A DNA stretch of 64,000 nt from JASLBX01 sp036374175 (GTDB lineage: Bacteria > Actinomycetota > Actinomycetes > Jiangellales > Jiangellaceae), in the NCBI GenBank assembly GCA_036374175.1, contig DASUUH010000025.1:12673-76672 (forward strand), in the 5' to 3' direction. Below the pieces are notes generated by a model that saw nothing but the letters and a program-made list of their open reading frames with translations, made no database searches and was not told the DNA's origin. Shown piece after piece: positions 51,119 through 60,882 of the stretch (positions within the stretch are counted from its first letter, which is position 1; each line of letters opens with the position of its first letter). Made by a program: the position numbers and the translations under genes.

Positions 51119-53134
51119 ATGACGAACACCAAGCCAACCTGGCCAGGCCACTGGTCGCCGCTGGGCAGCACGTACGACGGCGAAGGCACCAATTTCGCGC
51201 TGTGGGCGCCCCGCGCCGAGTGGGTCGAGCTGTGCCTGCTGGACGACGCCGGACACGAAACAAGGATCCCGCTCACCGAGCGGACGTTCGACGTCTGGCA
51301 CAGCCGGGTTCCGGACGTGAGACCCGCCCAGCGGTACGGCTACCGCGTCCACGGGCCGTACGACCCGCGTCGGGGGCTGAAGTTCGACGCGTCCAAGCTG
51401 TTGGTCGACCCGTACGTCCGGGCCGTCACCGGTCACTCGACCGGCGTCGTCGTCGGCGACGACAACTTCGACTGGCAGGGCGACGACCACCCCCGCATCC
51501 CGTGGAGCGACACCGTCGTCTACGAAATGCACGTCCGCGGGTTCACCATGCGCCATCCCGACGTGCCGGAGCAGATCCGCGGAACCTACGCGGGCCTGGC
51601 CCACCCGGCCGCGATCCAGCACTTGCTCGACCTCGGCGTCACGACGGTCGAGTTGCTGCCCGTCCACCACTTCGTCACCGAACCGCCCGTGCTCGCCCGC
51701 GGCCAGGAGAACTACTGGGGTTACAACACGCTGGCGTTCTTCGCCCCGCACGGGCCCTATTCGGCGTCCGGGACGCTCGGCCAGCAGGTCACCGAGTTCA
51801 AGCAGATGGTCCGCGCCCTGCACGAAGCCGGGCTCGAGGTCGTCCTTGACGTCGTCTACAACCACACCGCCGATTGGGACGCCAACGGGCCGACGCTGTC
51901 ATTCCGCGGCATCGACAACGCCGCCTACTACCGGCTGGACGACAAGGGCAACTACCTCGACTACACCGGCTGCGGCAACACCGTCAACGTCATGCACCCG
52001 CACGTGCTCAAGCTCGTTATGGACTCGCTGCGGTACTGGGTGCGGGAGATGCACATCGACGGTTTCCGGTTCGACCTCGCGTCCGCCTTGGCCCGCTCGA
52101 TGCACGACGTGGACATGCTGAGCACGTTCATGACCGTCATCGAGCAGGATCCCGTCCTGCGCGAGGCCAAGCTGATCGCCGAACCATGGGACGTCGGCCC
52201 TGGCGGCTACCAGGTCGGCGAGTTCCCCCACCTGTGGACGGAGTGGAACGACCGTTACCGCAATACCGTCCGCGACCACTGGCGCGGTCATGCTCCCGGC
52301 GTCCGCGACCTGGCGTACCGTCTCTCCGGCTCGTCTGACCTCTACGCCGACGATGGCCGGCACCCGTCAGCGTCGATCAACTACGTCACCGCGCACGACG
52401 GCTTCACGTTGCGCGACCTCGTTTCGTACAACCACAAACACAACGAGCGCAGCGACGGCGGCACGGACGACAACCGGTCCTGGAACTGCGGAGTCGAAGG
52501 GGAAACCGACGACCGGGCGATCCGAAGCCTCCGGCGCCGGCAGATGCGCAACTTCCTGACGACGCTGCTGCTGTCCACGGGTGTGCCGATGATGGTCATG
52601 GGCGACGAGATGGGCCGGACGCAGGGCGGCAACAACAATGCCTACTGCATCGACGACGAGCTCACCTGGCTCGATTGGTCACTCCGGGACGAGTACGGTG
52701 ACCTGCTCGCGTTCACCCGCCGGCTGCTCGAACTACGCCGCAACCATCCTGTCTTCGGCCAGCAGCACTACTTCGAGGGCCGCCCGGTGGTCCCGCACGG
52801 GCGCAAAGACCTCGCCTGGTTCGACATCGACGGTCAGGAGATGACCCACGAGCGGTGGTACGACGAGTCGCTGCGGGCGCTTGGCATGTTCCTCGCCGGG
52901 GACGGCATCCGGGCCCGAGGCCCGCGCGGTGAGCGGATCACCGACGACTCGTTCCTGCTGTGGCTGTATGCCGCGCCGGACCCACTCGAGGTGAAACTGC
53001 CCGGCGGCATCTGGGCGGAGCGTTTCGAGCGCGTCATGATCACCACCGACCCGGACGCACCGCCGACCGAATACGCCGCCGGCGACGCCGTCATTTTGCC
53101 GGGCCGCAGCTGCCTCCTCCTCCGCGCCCGGTAA
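51119..53134 (+). CDS. glgX: Glycogen debranching enzyme GlgX
   Basis: Isoamylase-type GH13_11 enzyme that cleaves alpha-1,6 branches of phosphorylase-limited glycogen. The 671 residues begin with a CBM48 domain (GTNFALWAPRAEWVELCLLD). In the barrel, EMHVRGFT, GYNTLAFFAPHGPY and VVYNHTADW precede the nucleophile Asp in HIDGFRFDLASALA, the acid Glu in LIAEPWDVGPGGYQ, and the third Asp in YVTAHDGFTLRDLV. The chain start directly follows the aldo/keto reductase stop. It works with GlgP, encoded convergently 12 bases beyond. Confidence 0.96.
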   Translation: MTNTKPTWPGHWSPLGSTYDGEGTNFALWAPRAEWVELCLLDDAGHETRIPLTERTFDVWHSRVPDVRPAQRYGYRVHGPYDPRRGLKFDASKLLVDPYVRAVTGHSTGVVVGDDNFDWQGDDHPRIPWSDTVVYEMHVRGFTMRHPDVPEQIRGTYAGLAHPAAIQHLLDLGVTTVELLPVHHFVTEPPVLARGQENYWGYNTLAFFAPHGPYSASGTLGQQVTEFKQMVRALHEAGLEVVLDVVYNHTADWDANGPTLSFRGIDNAAYYRLDDKGNYLDYTGCGNTVNVMHPHVLKLVMDSLRYWVREMHIDGFRFDLASALARSMHDVDMLSTFMTVIEQDPVLREAKLIAEPWDVGPGGYQVGEFPHLWTEWNDRYRNTVRDHWRGHAPGVRDLAYRLSGSSDLYADDGRHPSASINYVTAHDGFTLRDLVSYNHKHNERSDGGTDDNRSWNCGVEGETDDRAIRSLRRRQMRNFLTTLLLSTGVPMMVMGDEMGRTQGGNNNAYCIDDELTWLDWSLRDEYGDLLAFTRRLLELRRNHPVFGQQHYFEGRPVVPHGRKDLAWFDIDGQEMTHERWYDESLRALGMFLAGDGIRARGPRGERITDDSFLLWLYAAPDPLEVKLPGGIWAERFERVMITTDPDAPPTEYAAGDAVILPGRSCLLLRAR

Positions 53135-53146
53135 ACCCCCTCGCGG

Positions 53147-55702
53147 CTACGGGAGGACGGCGAGGCCGAGCTCGGCTCCACTGGCGAGCCGCTCGTGTTT
53201 CGGGACGATCCGCACGGTGTAACCGAACGGGCCGGTGCGCTCGAGCCGGATCTCGCCATCGAACCGGTGGCGGCCGTGTTCGTAGCTCTCCCCCACCGCC
53301 AGCGATGTCACGGCGGGCTCGCGCAGTTCGTCCGAGTCGTCGACCCGGCCATGCACCACCTGCACGTCGACGTCGTCCGGGGTCAGCGAACCCAGCGAGA
53401 CGAATACCCGAAGCCACAGCGGCTGACCCATCTCGAAGGCGTCCGCCGTGGACGACGATTCAACGTGCTCGATGGTCACGCCGCCCCAGGCCGACTGAAC
53501 CCGGTCCTTCCAAGCTGCCAGCTCCTTGGCGCCGTCGAAGTCAGAGTTCAGGGCCCGGCCCGAAGCCGTGGCCGGCCGGTAGAGCAGCTGGACGTAGTCC
53601 CGCACCATGCGCGTCGCCTGCACCCGCGGGCCGAGGGACATGAGAGTCTGGCGCAGCATCTCCAGCCACCGCCGCGGCACGCCGTCGGACCCGGCATCGT
53701 AGAACCGCGGCGCCACCTCGTTCTCGATCAGGTCGTACAAGGCGGCCGCCTCGAGGTCGTCCCGGTGGTCGACGTCGTCGACGCCTTCCGCGGACGGGAT
53801 GGCCCAGCCGAACTCCGGCTCGTACCACTCATCCCACCAGCCGTCCCGGATCGACAGGTTCAGCGCCCCGTTCAAGGCGGCCTTCATACCGGACGTTCCG
53901 CACGCCTCGTACGGGCGCAGCGGGTTGTTCAGCCACACGTCGCAGCCCGGATACAGCGGCTGCGCCATAGCGATGTCGTAATCGGGCAAGAACACGATGC
54001 GGTGCCGGATGTCCGGATCGTCGGCGAACCGCACCAGCTCCTGGATCAGCCGCTTGCCGCCGTCGTCTGCCGGGTGTGCCTTACCGGCGATAACGAGCTG
54101 GACCGGGCGGGTCGGGTGCAGCAACAGCGACTTGAGCCGGTCGCGGTCGCGCAGCATCAGCGTCAGTCGTTTGTACGACGGGACCCGCCGGGCGAAGCCG
54201 ATGGTCAACACGTCCGGGTCCAGAACGCCGTCCACCCAGCCGATCTCGGCCTCGCTGGCGCCGCGGTCGCGCCAGGACGTACGCAGCCGGCGACGCGCTT
54301 CATGCACCAAGCGCTCGCGGAGCTTGCGCTTGACCGACCAGATCTCCGCGTCGCGGACCTGGTCCCAGACTTCGCCGTGCTCGGCCACCTCTGGGCCGTT
54401 GCCGCCGCCGGCCAGCGCCATCATCTCCGGGGCGACCCAGGTCGGCCCGTGCACGCCGTTGGTGATCGAGGTGATCGGCACCTCGTTCTCGTCGAAGGCC
54501 GGCCACAACCCGCTGAACATGTGCCGGCTGACCGATCCGTGCAGGCGGCTCACACCGTTCGACCGCTGTGCCAGCCGAAGGCCCATCACCGCCATGTTGA
54601 ACATGTTCGGGTCACCGCCCGGGTAGTCCTCCGCGCCCAGCGCCAGGATGTTGTCCAGCGGAACCCCCGGCAGCGCGTGGTCACCGCCGAAGTACTGCTG
54701 GATCATGTCGCGGGCGAACCGGTCGATGCCGGCCGGCACGGGGGTATGCGTCGTGAAGACGGTGCCCGCACGGGCTGCCTCGAGCGCGGCCGCGTACTCG
54801 AGACCCTCCTCGTGCATCAGTTCGCGGATGCGCTCGAGTCCCAGGAAGCCGGCGTGTCCTTCGTTGGTGTGGAACACCTCGGGCGCGGGTGCGCCGGTGA
54901 CCCGGCTGTATGCCCGCAGCGCCCGCACCCCGCCGATCCCCAACAGGATCTCCTGCCGTAGCCGGTGCTCACCCGTGCCGCCGTACAGACGGTCGGTCAC
55001 CTCACGCTCCGCCGGTCCGTTCTCCTCGACGTTGGAGTCCAGCAGGAGCAGCGGGACGCGACCCACCTGCGCCACCCAGATCGCGGCCGCCAGTTGGGCA
55101 CCGCCAGGCAGCCCGATGTGGATGCGGACCGGCGAACCGTCCGCCTCTCGCAGCAGGGTGAGCGGCAGGTTGTTCGGATCCACCAGCGGATAACGCTCCT
55201 GCTGCCAGCCTTCGCGCGACAGCGACTGGACGAAGTACCCGTGCCGGTAGAGCAGGCCCACTCCGACTATCGGCACGCCGAGGTCGCTGGCCGCTTTGAG
55301 GTGATCGCCGGCCAAAATGCCCAGACCGCCGGAGTACTGCGGCAAGACATGGGTGATGCCGAATTCGGGCGAGAAGTACGCGACCGCCTTCGGCGAGTCG
55401 CCGTCGTGCTCCTGGTACCAGCGGTCGTCGGTCAGGTACCGGCGCAAATCGTCGTGCGCCTCACGAACCCGCGCGAGAAAGACCTCGTCCTTCGCCAGCT
55501 CGGCCAGGCGGTCGGAGGGAACCTCGCCCAGCAGCCGGACCGGATCGCGCCCGACGTGCTCCCACAGATCAGGGTCGACCGTGGCGAAGACGTCCTGCGT
55601 CTTTTGATGCCAGGACCAGCGCAGATTGGAAACCAGCTCGCCCAGCGGCTCCAGGTCCTGGGGCAGCACAGTACGAACGGTAAGTCGTCGAATGGCACGC
55701 AC
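53147..55702 (-). CDS. glgP: Alpha-glucan phosphorylase GlgP (GT35)
   Basis: Releases glucose-1-phosphate from glycogen non-reducing ends. The 851 residues represent the divergent actinobacterial GT35 subgroup with an extra N-terminal domain (LVSNLRWSWHQKTQDVF). Family blocks include YFSPEFGITHVLPQYSGGLG, EVFHTNEGHAGFLGLER, TTHTPVPAGIDRF, ITNGVHGPTWVAPEM and FARRVPSYKRLTLML. The PLP-binding lysine lies in ACGTSGMKAALNGALN. It converges on glgX and diverges from glgE, with a palindrome at 55722-55733 between. Confidence 0.95.
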   Translation of the reverse strand: MRAIRRLTVRTVLPQDLEPLGELVSNLRWSWHQKTQDVFATVDPDLWEHVGRDPVRLLGEVPSDRLAELAKDEVFLARVREAHDDLRRYLTDDRWYQEHDGDSPKAVAYFSPEFGITHVLPQYSGGLGILAGDHLKAASDLGVPIVGVGLLYRHGYFVQSLSREGWQQERYPLVDPNNLPLTLLREADGSPVRIHIGLPGGAQLAAAIWVAQVGRVPLLLLDSNVEENGPAEREVTDRLYGGTGEHRLRQEILLGIGGVRALRAYSRVTGAPAPEVFHTNEGHAGFLGLERIRELMHEEGLEYAAALEAARAGTVFTTHTPVPAGIDRFARDMIQQYFGGDHALPGVPLDNILALGAEDYPGGDPNMFNMAVMGLRLAQRSNGVSRLHGSVSRHMFSGLWPAFDENEVPITSITNGVHGPTWVAPEMMALAGGGNGPEVAEHGEVWDQVRDAEIWSVKRKLRERLVHEARRRLRTSWRDRGASEAEIGWVDGVLDPDVLTIGFARRVPSYKRLTLMLRDRDRLKSLLLHPTRPVQLVIAGKAHPADDGGKRLIQELVRFADDPDIRHRIVFLPDYDIAMAQPLYPGCDVWLNNPLRPYEACGTSGMKAALNGALNLSIRDGWWDEWYEPEFGWAIPSAEGVDDVDHRDDLEAAALYDLIENEVAPRFYDAGSDGVPRRWLEMLRQTLMSLGPRVQATRMVRDYVQLLYRPATASGRALNSDFDGAKELAAWKDRVQSAWGGVTIEHVESSSTADAFEMGQPLWLRVFVSLGSLTPDDVDVQVVHGRVDDSDELREPAVTSLAVGESYEHGRHRFDGEIRLERTGPFGYTVRIVPKHERLASGAELGLAVLP

Positions 55703-55721
55703 GACGGGAAACGGTATCTGT

Positions 55722-55733
55722 TTGACTAGTCAA
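55722..55733. promoter_or_regulatory. Perfect 12-bp palindrome in the glgP-glgE divergent region
   Basis: TTGACTAGTCAA is a perfect palindrome located 20 bases upstream of glgP and 110 bases upstream of glgE. It is AT-richer than its surroundings. Each half contains TTGACT, a -35-like hexamer, but no good -10 lies at the right distance on either strand. It may therefore be an operator controlling one or both glucan operons. The regulator is unknown. Confidence 0.5.
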
Positions 55734-55842
55734 GTCCAACGCTGCCCGTCCTTCGAGACGTGTGATGCTGCGCACGCCCCGAGATGTACTCGGGCGGACA
55801 GGGATCCGCGAACTCCGCCGGGTCGCAGTAGCGTTGACCTTG

Positions 55843-57819
55843 ATGACTGGACGCATCCCGATCTTCGACGTCTCGCCCCTCGTCGAGTGCGGGCGCTACC
55901 CCGCCAAGGCTGTCGTGGGCGAAACATTCGACGTCACCGCAACCGTGTTCCGCGAAGGCCATGACGCCGTGGCCGCCACCGCGGTCCTCCGCGACCCTGC
56001 TGGTACGGACCGCCAACGGGTTCGCATGCACGGCATCGCCGAGGACCGTTGGGCGGCGAGTCTGACCCCCGATTCAGAAGGCGATTGGTCCTTCCTCATC
56101 GAGGGCTGGGCCGATCCGATCAACACCTGGCGGCACACCGCACACATCAAGGTGGAAGCCGCTCAGGACGTCGACCTCGTCTTCACGGAGGGCGCGGACC
56201 TGATCGAACGCGCCGCTGCCGCCCTCCCTCGCGGCAAGACGAACGAGCGTGAACTGCTGCTCGACACCGTCAAGGCGATGCGGGACGAGCGCCGCCCGCC
56301 GGAAGTCCGGCTCGCCGCCGCCCTCGCGCCCGACGTAGCGGCCATCCTCGACGAGTACCCCCTCCGCGATCTGGTCACGGAGGCGGGCCCGTTCGCCCTA
56401 CAGGTGGAGCGCGAACGTGCGCTCTACGGCAGCTGGTACGAGTTCTTCCCCCGCTCCGAGGGCGCGCGCCGTAACGAGGACGGCAGCTGGACGTCCGGCA
56501 CCTTCAAGGCCGCCGCCGAACGCCTGCCGGCCATCGCCGAGATGGGCTTCGACGTCGTCTACCTGCCGCCGATCCACCCGATCGGCACGACGTTCCGCAA
56601 GGGACCCAACAACACACTGACGGCCGGTCCGACCGACCCCGGCGTCCCCTGGGCCATCGGCAGCCCAGACGGCGGGCACGACGCCATCCACCCGGACCTC
56701 GGCACGATCGAGGACTTCGACGATTTCGTGGCAAGAGCCGGCGAACTCGGCCTGGAGGTCGCCCTCGACCTCGCTTTGCAGGCCTCTCCCGACCACCCGT
56801 GGGTCACTTCGCATCCGGAATGGTTCACCAAGCGGCCGGACGGGACGATCGCCTACGCGGAGAACCCACCGAAGAAGTACCAGGATATCTACCCGCTGAA
56901 CTTCGACAACGACGCCGAAGGCATCTACGCCGAGGTCAAGCGCATCGTCCACCACTGGATGAGCCACGGCGTGCGGATCTTCCGGGTCGACAATCCGCAC
57001 ACCAAACCGGTCACCTTCTGGCACCGGCTGCTGGCCGACATCCACCAGACCGACCCCGACGTGATCTTCCTGGCCGAGGCGTTCACCAAGCCGGCCATGA
57101 TGCATGCGCTCGGCATGATCGGGTTCCAGCAGTCGTACACCTACTTCACCTGGCGCAACAACAAATACGAGCTGGAGAGCTACCTCACCGAGTTGCGCGA
57201 CTCGGTCCCGCACATGCGCCCGAATCTGTTCGTCAACACACCGGACATCCTCAACGCGTACTTGCAGTACGGCGGCCCTGCCGCGTTCAAGATCAGGGCC
57301 GTGCTGGCGGCCATGCTGAGCCCCACATGGGGCGTCTACTCGGGCTACGAGTTGTATGAACACGTCGCCGTCCGGCCGGGCAGCGAGGAATACCTCGACT
57401 CGGAGAAGTACCAGTACCGGCCTCGCGACTGGGCGGCGTACGCGCCGGGAGGGCCCCGAGCCGGTGAAACGCTCGCGCCGTACATCACTAGACTCAACGA
57501 CCTCCGCCGGGCCCACCCCGCCCTGCGGAGGCTGCGCAACCTGCGCTTCCACTACGTCGACAACCCCGACCTCATCTGCTTCTCCAAGCGAGAGGGCGAA
57601 GACTGCATGATCGTCGTGGTCAACCTCGATCCGCACGCCGCCCGCGAGGCAACGGTCAGCCTTGACATGCCCGCCGTCGGCTTCGACTGGCACGAGACGT
57701 TCAGCGCGCACGACGAACTCACCGGTGCCACGTATCCGTGGAGCCAGCACAACTATGTCCGCCTCGATCCGGCCGCCGAGCCCGCCCACATTTTGACGGT
57801 CCGGCGGTGGGGCCCGTGA
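55843..57819 (+). CDS. glgE: Maltosyltransferase GlgE (alpha-1,4-glucan:maltose-1-phosphate maltosyltransferase)
   Basis: GH13_3 enzyme that extends alpha-1,4-glucan with maltosyl units from maltose-1-phosphate. The 658 residues have the N-terminal domains N and S, and then the barrel with YGSWYEFFPRSEGA, VVYLPPIHPIG, FRKGPNN. The nucleophile Asp lies in VRIFRVDNPHTKPV and the acid Glu in IFLAEAFTKPAMM, both in strict GlgE form. The ATG at 55843 fits the conserved MTGRIPIFDVSP start. Its stop overlaps treS (GTGA), heading the operon glgE-treS-mak-glgB. Confidence 0.97.
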   Translation: MTGRIPIFDVSPLVECGRYPAKAVVGETFDVTATVFREGHDAVAATAVLRDPAGTDRQRVRMHGIAEDRWAASLTPDSEGDWSFLIEGWADPINTWRHTAHIKVEAAQDVDLVFTEGADLIERAAAALPRGKTNERELLLDTVKAMRDERRPPEVRLAAALAPDVAAILDEYPLRDLVTEAGPFALQVERERALYGSWYEFFPRSEGARRNEDGSWTSGTFKAAAERLPAIAEMGFDVVYLPPIHPIGTTFRKGPNNTLTAGPTDPGVPWAIGSPDGGHDAIHPDLGTIEDFDDFVARAGELGLEVALDLALQASPDHPWVTSHPEWFTKRPDGTIAYAENPPKKYQDIYPLNFDNDAEGIYAEVKRIVHHWMSHGVRIFRVDNPHTKPVTFWHRLLADIHQTDPDVIFLAEAFTKPAMMHALGMIGFQQSYTYFTWRNNKYELESYLTELRDSVPHMRPNLFVNTPDILNAYLQYGGPAAFKIRAVLAAMLSPTWGVYSGYELYEHVAVRPGSEEYLDSEKYQYRPRDWAAYAPGGPRAGETLAPYITRLNDLRRAHPALRRLRNLRFHYVDNPDLICFSKREGEDCMIVVVNLDPHAAREATVSLDMPAVGFDWHETFSAHDELTGATYPWSQHNYVRLDPAAEPAHILTVRRWGP

Positions 57820-59495
57820 CCTTCGATCACCCGATCCCTGCCCCCGGCACGGATCCTCAGTGGTTCAAGCGCGCTGTCTTCTATGAGGTGCTCGTGCGGT
57901 CCTTCAAGGACTCGAACGGCGACGGTGCCGGTGACCTGCGCGGGCTGATCGATAAACTCGACTACCTGGCCTGGCTGGGCGTCGACTGCTTGTGGCTGCC
58001 GCCGTTCTACCCGTCACCGCTGCGCGACGGCGGCTACGACGTCTCGGACTACAAGGGTGTGCTGCCCGAGTTCGGGACTCTCGAGGACTTCACCATATTC
58101 GTCCGCCGCGCCCATGACCGCGGCATGCGGGTGGTCGTCGACTTCGTCATGAACCACACCAGCGACCAGCACCCGTGGTTCCAGGCGTCCCGAACCGACC
58201 CGGACGGTCCGTACGGTGATTTTTATGTATGGGCGGACGACGACACCGGCTATCCCGATGCACGCATCATCTTCGTCGACACCGAGACGTCCAACTGGAC
58301 GTTCGACCCGGTGCGCAAGCAGTACTTCTGGCATCGCTTCTTCAGCCACCAGCCAGACCTCAACTTCGAGAACCCCGCCGTTCGCGAGGCGATCATGGAC
58401 GCCCTCCGGTTCTGGCTGGACCTCGGCATTGATGGATTCCGGCTGGACGCCGTCCCGTACCTCTACGAGGCCGAGGGCACGAACTGCGAAAACCTGCCGG
58501 AGACACACGGGTTCTTGAAGTCCATCCGCAAGATGGTCGACGACGAGTACCCCGACACCGTGCTGCTGTGTGAGGCCAACCAGTGGCCGGCCGACGTTGT
58601 CGAGTACTTCGGCGACTACTCGGTCGGCGGCGATGAGTGCCACATGGCCTTCCACTTTCCCGTCATGCCGCGCATCTTCATGGCGGTGCGCCGCGAGTCT
58701 CGCTATCCCATCAGCGAGATCATGGCCCAGACTCCGGACATCCCGGCCAACTGCCAGTGGGGCATCTTCCTGCGCAACCACGACGAACTGACCCTGGAGA
58801 TGGTCACCGACGAAGAGCGCGACTACATGTGGGCGGAGTACGCCAAGGATCCGCGAATGAAGGCCAACATCGGCATTCGCCGCCGGCTCGCCCCGCTGCT
58901 GGAGAACGACACCAACCAGATCGAACTGTTCACCGCCCTGCTGCTGTCGCTTCCCGGTTCGCCGGTCCTCTACTACGGTGACGAGATCGGCATGGGCGAC
59001 AACATCTGGCTCGGCGACCGCGATGGCGTCCGCACACCGATGCAGTGGACACCCGACCGCAACGCGGGCTTCTCCACGTCCGACCCCGGCCGGCTGACGC
59101 TGCCGGTGGTCATGGACGCCGTGCACGGTTACCAGGTCAAGAACGTGGAGGCGCAGCTGCAGAACAGCTCGTCGTTGCTGCACTGGACTCAACGCATGAT
59201 TCAGATTCGCAAGGAGAATCCGGCGTTCTCCCTCGGCGACTTCACCGACCTCGGCGGTTCGAACCCGTCGGTGATCTCGTACGTCCGGGTGTTCGGCGAC
59301 GACATCGTGATGTGCGTGAACAACCTGTCGCGCTTCCCGCAGCCGGTCGAGCTTGACCTGCGCCGATTCGAGGGCACGCAGCCGGTCGAGCTGCTCGGCG
59401 GCGTCCGGTTTCCGCCGATCGGCGAACTGCCGTACCTGTTGACCCTCGCGCCGCACGGGTTTTACTGGTTTCGGCTGGGGGAGGCACTCCCGTGA
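57816..59495 (+). CDS. treS: Trehalose synthase TreS (maltose alpha-D-glucosyltransferase)
   Basis: GH13_16 enzyme interconverting trehalose and maltose. The 559 residues start at a GTG overlapping the glgE stop. Diagnostic blocks are FYEVLVRSFKDSNGDGAGDL, YPSPLRDGGYDVSDYKGV, FVMNHTSDQHPWF, the nucleophile Asp in IDGFRLDAVPYLYE, the acid Glu in LLCEANQWPADVVEYFG and LRNHDELTLEMV. The C-terminus is not fused to maltokinase, which is encoded by the overlapping next gene. It feeds maltose to Mak. Confidence 0.97.
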   Translation: MTFDHPIPAPGTDPQWFKRAVFYEVLVRSFKDSNGDGAGDLRGLIDKLDYLAWLGVDCLWLPPFYPSPLRDGGYDVSDYKGVLPEFGTLEDFTIFVRRAHDRGMRVVVDFVMNHTSDQHPWFQASRTDPDGPYGDFYVWADDDTGYPDARIIFVDTETSNWTFDPVRKQYFWHRFFSHQPDLNFENPAVREAIMDALRFWLDLGIDGFRLDAVPYLYEAEGTNCENLPETHGFLKSIRKMVDDEYPDTVLLCEANQWPADVVEYFGDYSVGGDECHMAFHFPVMPRIFMAVRRESRYPISEIMAQTPDIPANCQWGIFLRNHDELTLEMVTDEERDYMWAEYAKDPRMKANIGIRRRLAPLLENDTNQIELFTALLLSLPGSPVLYYGDEIGMGDNIWLGDRDGVRTPMQWTPDRNAGFSTSDPGRLTLPVVMDAVHGYQVKNVEAQLQNSSSLLHWTQRMIQIRKENPAFSLGDFTDLGGSNPSVISYVRVFGDDIVMCVNNLSRFPQPVELDLRRFEGTQPVELLGGVRFPPIGELPYLLTLAPHGFYWFRLGEALP

Positions 59496-60880
59496 GTGCA
59501 GAGAACTGGCTCGTGAACGCCACCGCCTTACTCTCCGGCTGGCTGCGGCACCAACGGTGGTTCGCCGGCAAGGACCGGCCGGTCGACGACCTACATGTGT
59601 TGGCTGCCACCCGGCTACGCGCCGACGACCCGGCCGTCTGGCACCTGCTCGTCGAGGTTTCTCAGGGCCCGCAAACCGACCTGTACCAGGTGCCGCTGTC
59701 GATCCGCCCGCAACCGGACGATCGGCTGGAGCACGTGCTGCTCGGCCGGATCGACGAGGGGTACGTCTACGACGCACTACACGACAAGGCGGCAACCGCT
59801 GACGTCCTGGAGCGGTTCGCCCGCCAGGACGCCATCGGCTCGCTCCGGTTCATCACCGAACCGGGTGCGGCGCTGCCGCTCGGTGAGGCGTCACTGGTGC
59901 TCACGGGCGAGCAGAGCAACACGTCACTGGCCTACGGTGACGTCGCTTTGCTGAAGGTCTTCCGCCGCATCCAGCCCGGTCTGAACCCCGATGTGGAGAT
60001 CCACGACGCGCTTACCCGGGCCGGTTGCGGCAATATCGCGCCGCTGCTGGGCTGGATCGAAGGCACCTGGGAAGACCGGCACGGGCGCCTGCAGGAGGCA
60101 AGCCTGGCGATGCTCCAGTCGTTCCTGACCACGGCTACGGACGGCTGGGCATTTGCCAGCGCGAGCGTTCGGGACCTGTTCGCCGAAGGCGACCTGCATG
60201 CGGACGAGGTCGGCGGCGATTTCGCCGGCGAGGCCGAGCGGTTGGGCGAGGCGACCGCGCAGGTGCACTCCCGGCTGGCCCAGGTGCTTCCGGTCGGCAC
60301 GATGACCCCGGACGACCTCATCGACCTGGCTGACGCGATGCGGGCCCGGCTCAAGGCCGCCGTCGTGACGGTGCCTGAGCTGACCCAACACGCACCCGCG
60401 CTGGAGACGGCCTTCGACGAACTGGCCGAGATCGACACCGACGTGCCGACCCAGCGCATCCATGGCGACTACCACCTCGGTCAGGTGCTCCGCACGGTGG
60501 TCGGTTGGAAGCTCGTGGACTTCGAGGGCGAGCCGGAGAAGTCACTTGCCGAGCGCACCGCGCTGGACTCGCCCATCCGCGACGTGGCGGGGATGTTGCG
60601 CTCGTTCGACTACGCGGCCTGGCACCTACTCGTCGCCGATCACCCAGGCGATGACCAGATCACCTATCGGGCGAGCGAGTGGGCCACCCGCAACAGGTCC
60701 GCGTTCTGCAACGGCTACGCCCGCGCCGCCGGCCGCGACCCGCGCGAGGACGCGGTGTTGCTGCGGGCCTATGAAACCGACAAGGCGATCTACGAAGCCG
60801 TGTACGAAGCGCGTAACCGGCCGGCCTGGCTGCCGATTCCGCTTGCCGCAGCAGAACGCCTCGCGGAAGGAGTGCGCTGA
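59492..60880 (+). CDS. mak: Maltokinase Mak (Pep2)
   Basis: Phosphorylates maltose with ATP to maltose-1-phosphate, the GlgE donor. The 462 residues show the cap domain with RHQRWFAGKDRPVDD and LRFITEPGAALPLGEAS, the nucleotide-binding ALLKVFRRIQPGLNPDVE, the catalytic Asp in QRIHGDYHLGQVLRT and the metal site KLVDFEGEPEKSLAER, followed by PIRDVAGMLRSFDYAAW. The GTG overlaps the treS stop by four bases. glgB starts 2 bases after its stop, so the four genes are translationally linked. Confidence 0.96.
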   Translation: MSAENWLVNATALLSGWLRHQRWFAGKDRPVDDLHVLAATRLRADDPAVWHLLVEVSQGPQTDLYQVPLSIRPQPDDRLEHVLLGRIDEGYVYDALHDKAATADVLERFARQDAIGSLRFITEPGAALPLGEASLVLTGEQSNTSLAYGDVALLKVFRRIQPGLNPDVEIHDALTRAGCGNIAPLLGWIEGTWEDRHGRLQEASLAMLQSFLTTATDGWAFASASVRDLFAEGDLHADEVGGDFAGEAERLGEATAQVHSRLAQVLPVGTMTPDDLIDLADAMRARLKAAVVTVPELTQHAPALETAFDELAEIDTDVPTQRIHGDYHLGQVLRTVVGWKLVDFEGEPEKSLAERTALDSPIRDVAGMLRSFDYAAWHLLVADHPGDDQITYRASEWATRNRSAFCNGYARAAGRDPREDAVLLRAYETDKAIYEAVYEARNRPAWLPIPLAAAERLAEGVR

Positions 60881-60882
60881 TC

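Noticed and set aside
53100..53146. Intrinsic terminator between glgX and glgP
   Set aside because: A GC-rich stretch can fold weakly but has no T-run on either strand.
53195..54961. Open frame of 588 codons opposite glgP
   Set aside because: Shadow of glgP; low-complexity Arg/His/Val-rich translation.
58014..59795. Open frame of 593 codons opposite treS and mak
   Set aside because: treS and mak carry all catalytic motifs and overlap as an operon; the opposite frame has none.
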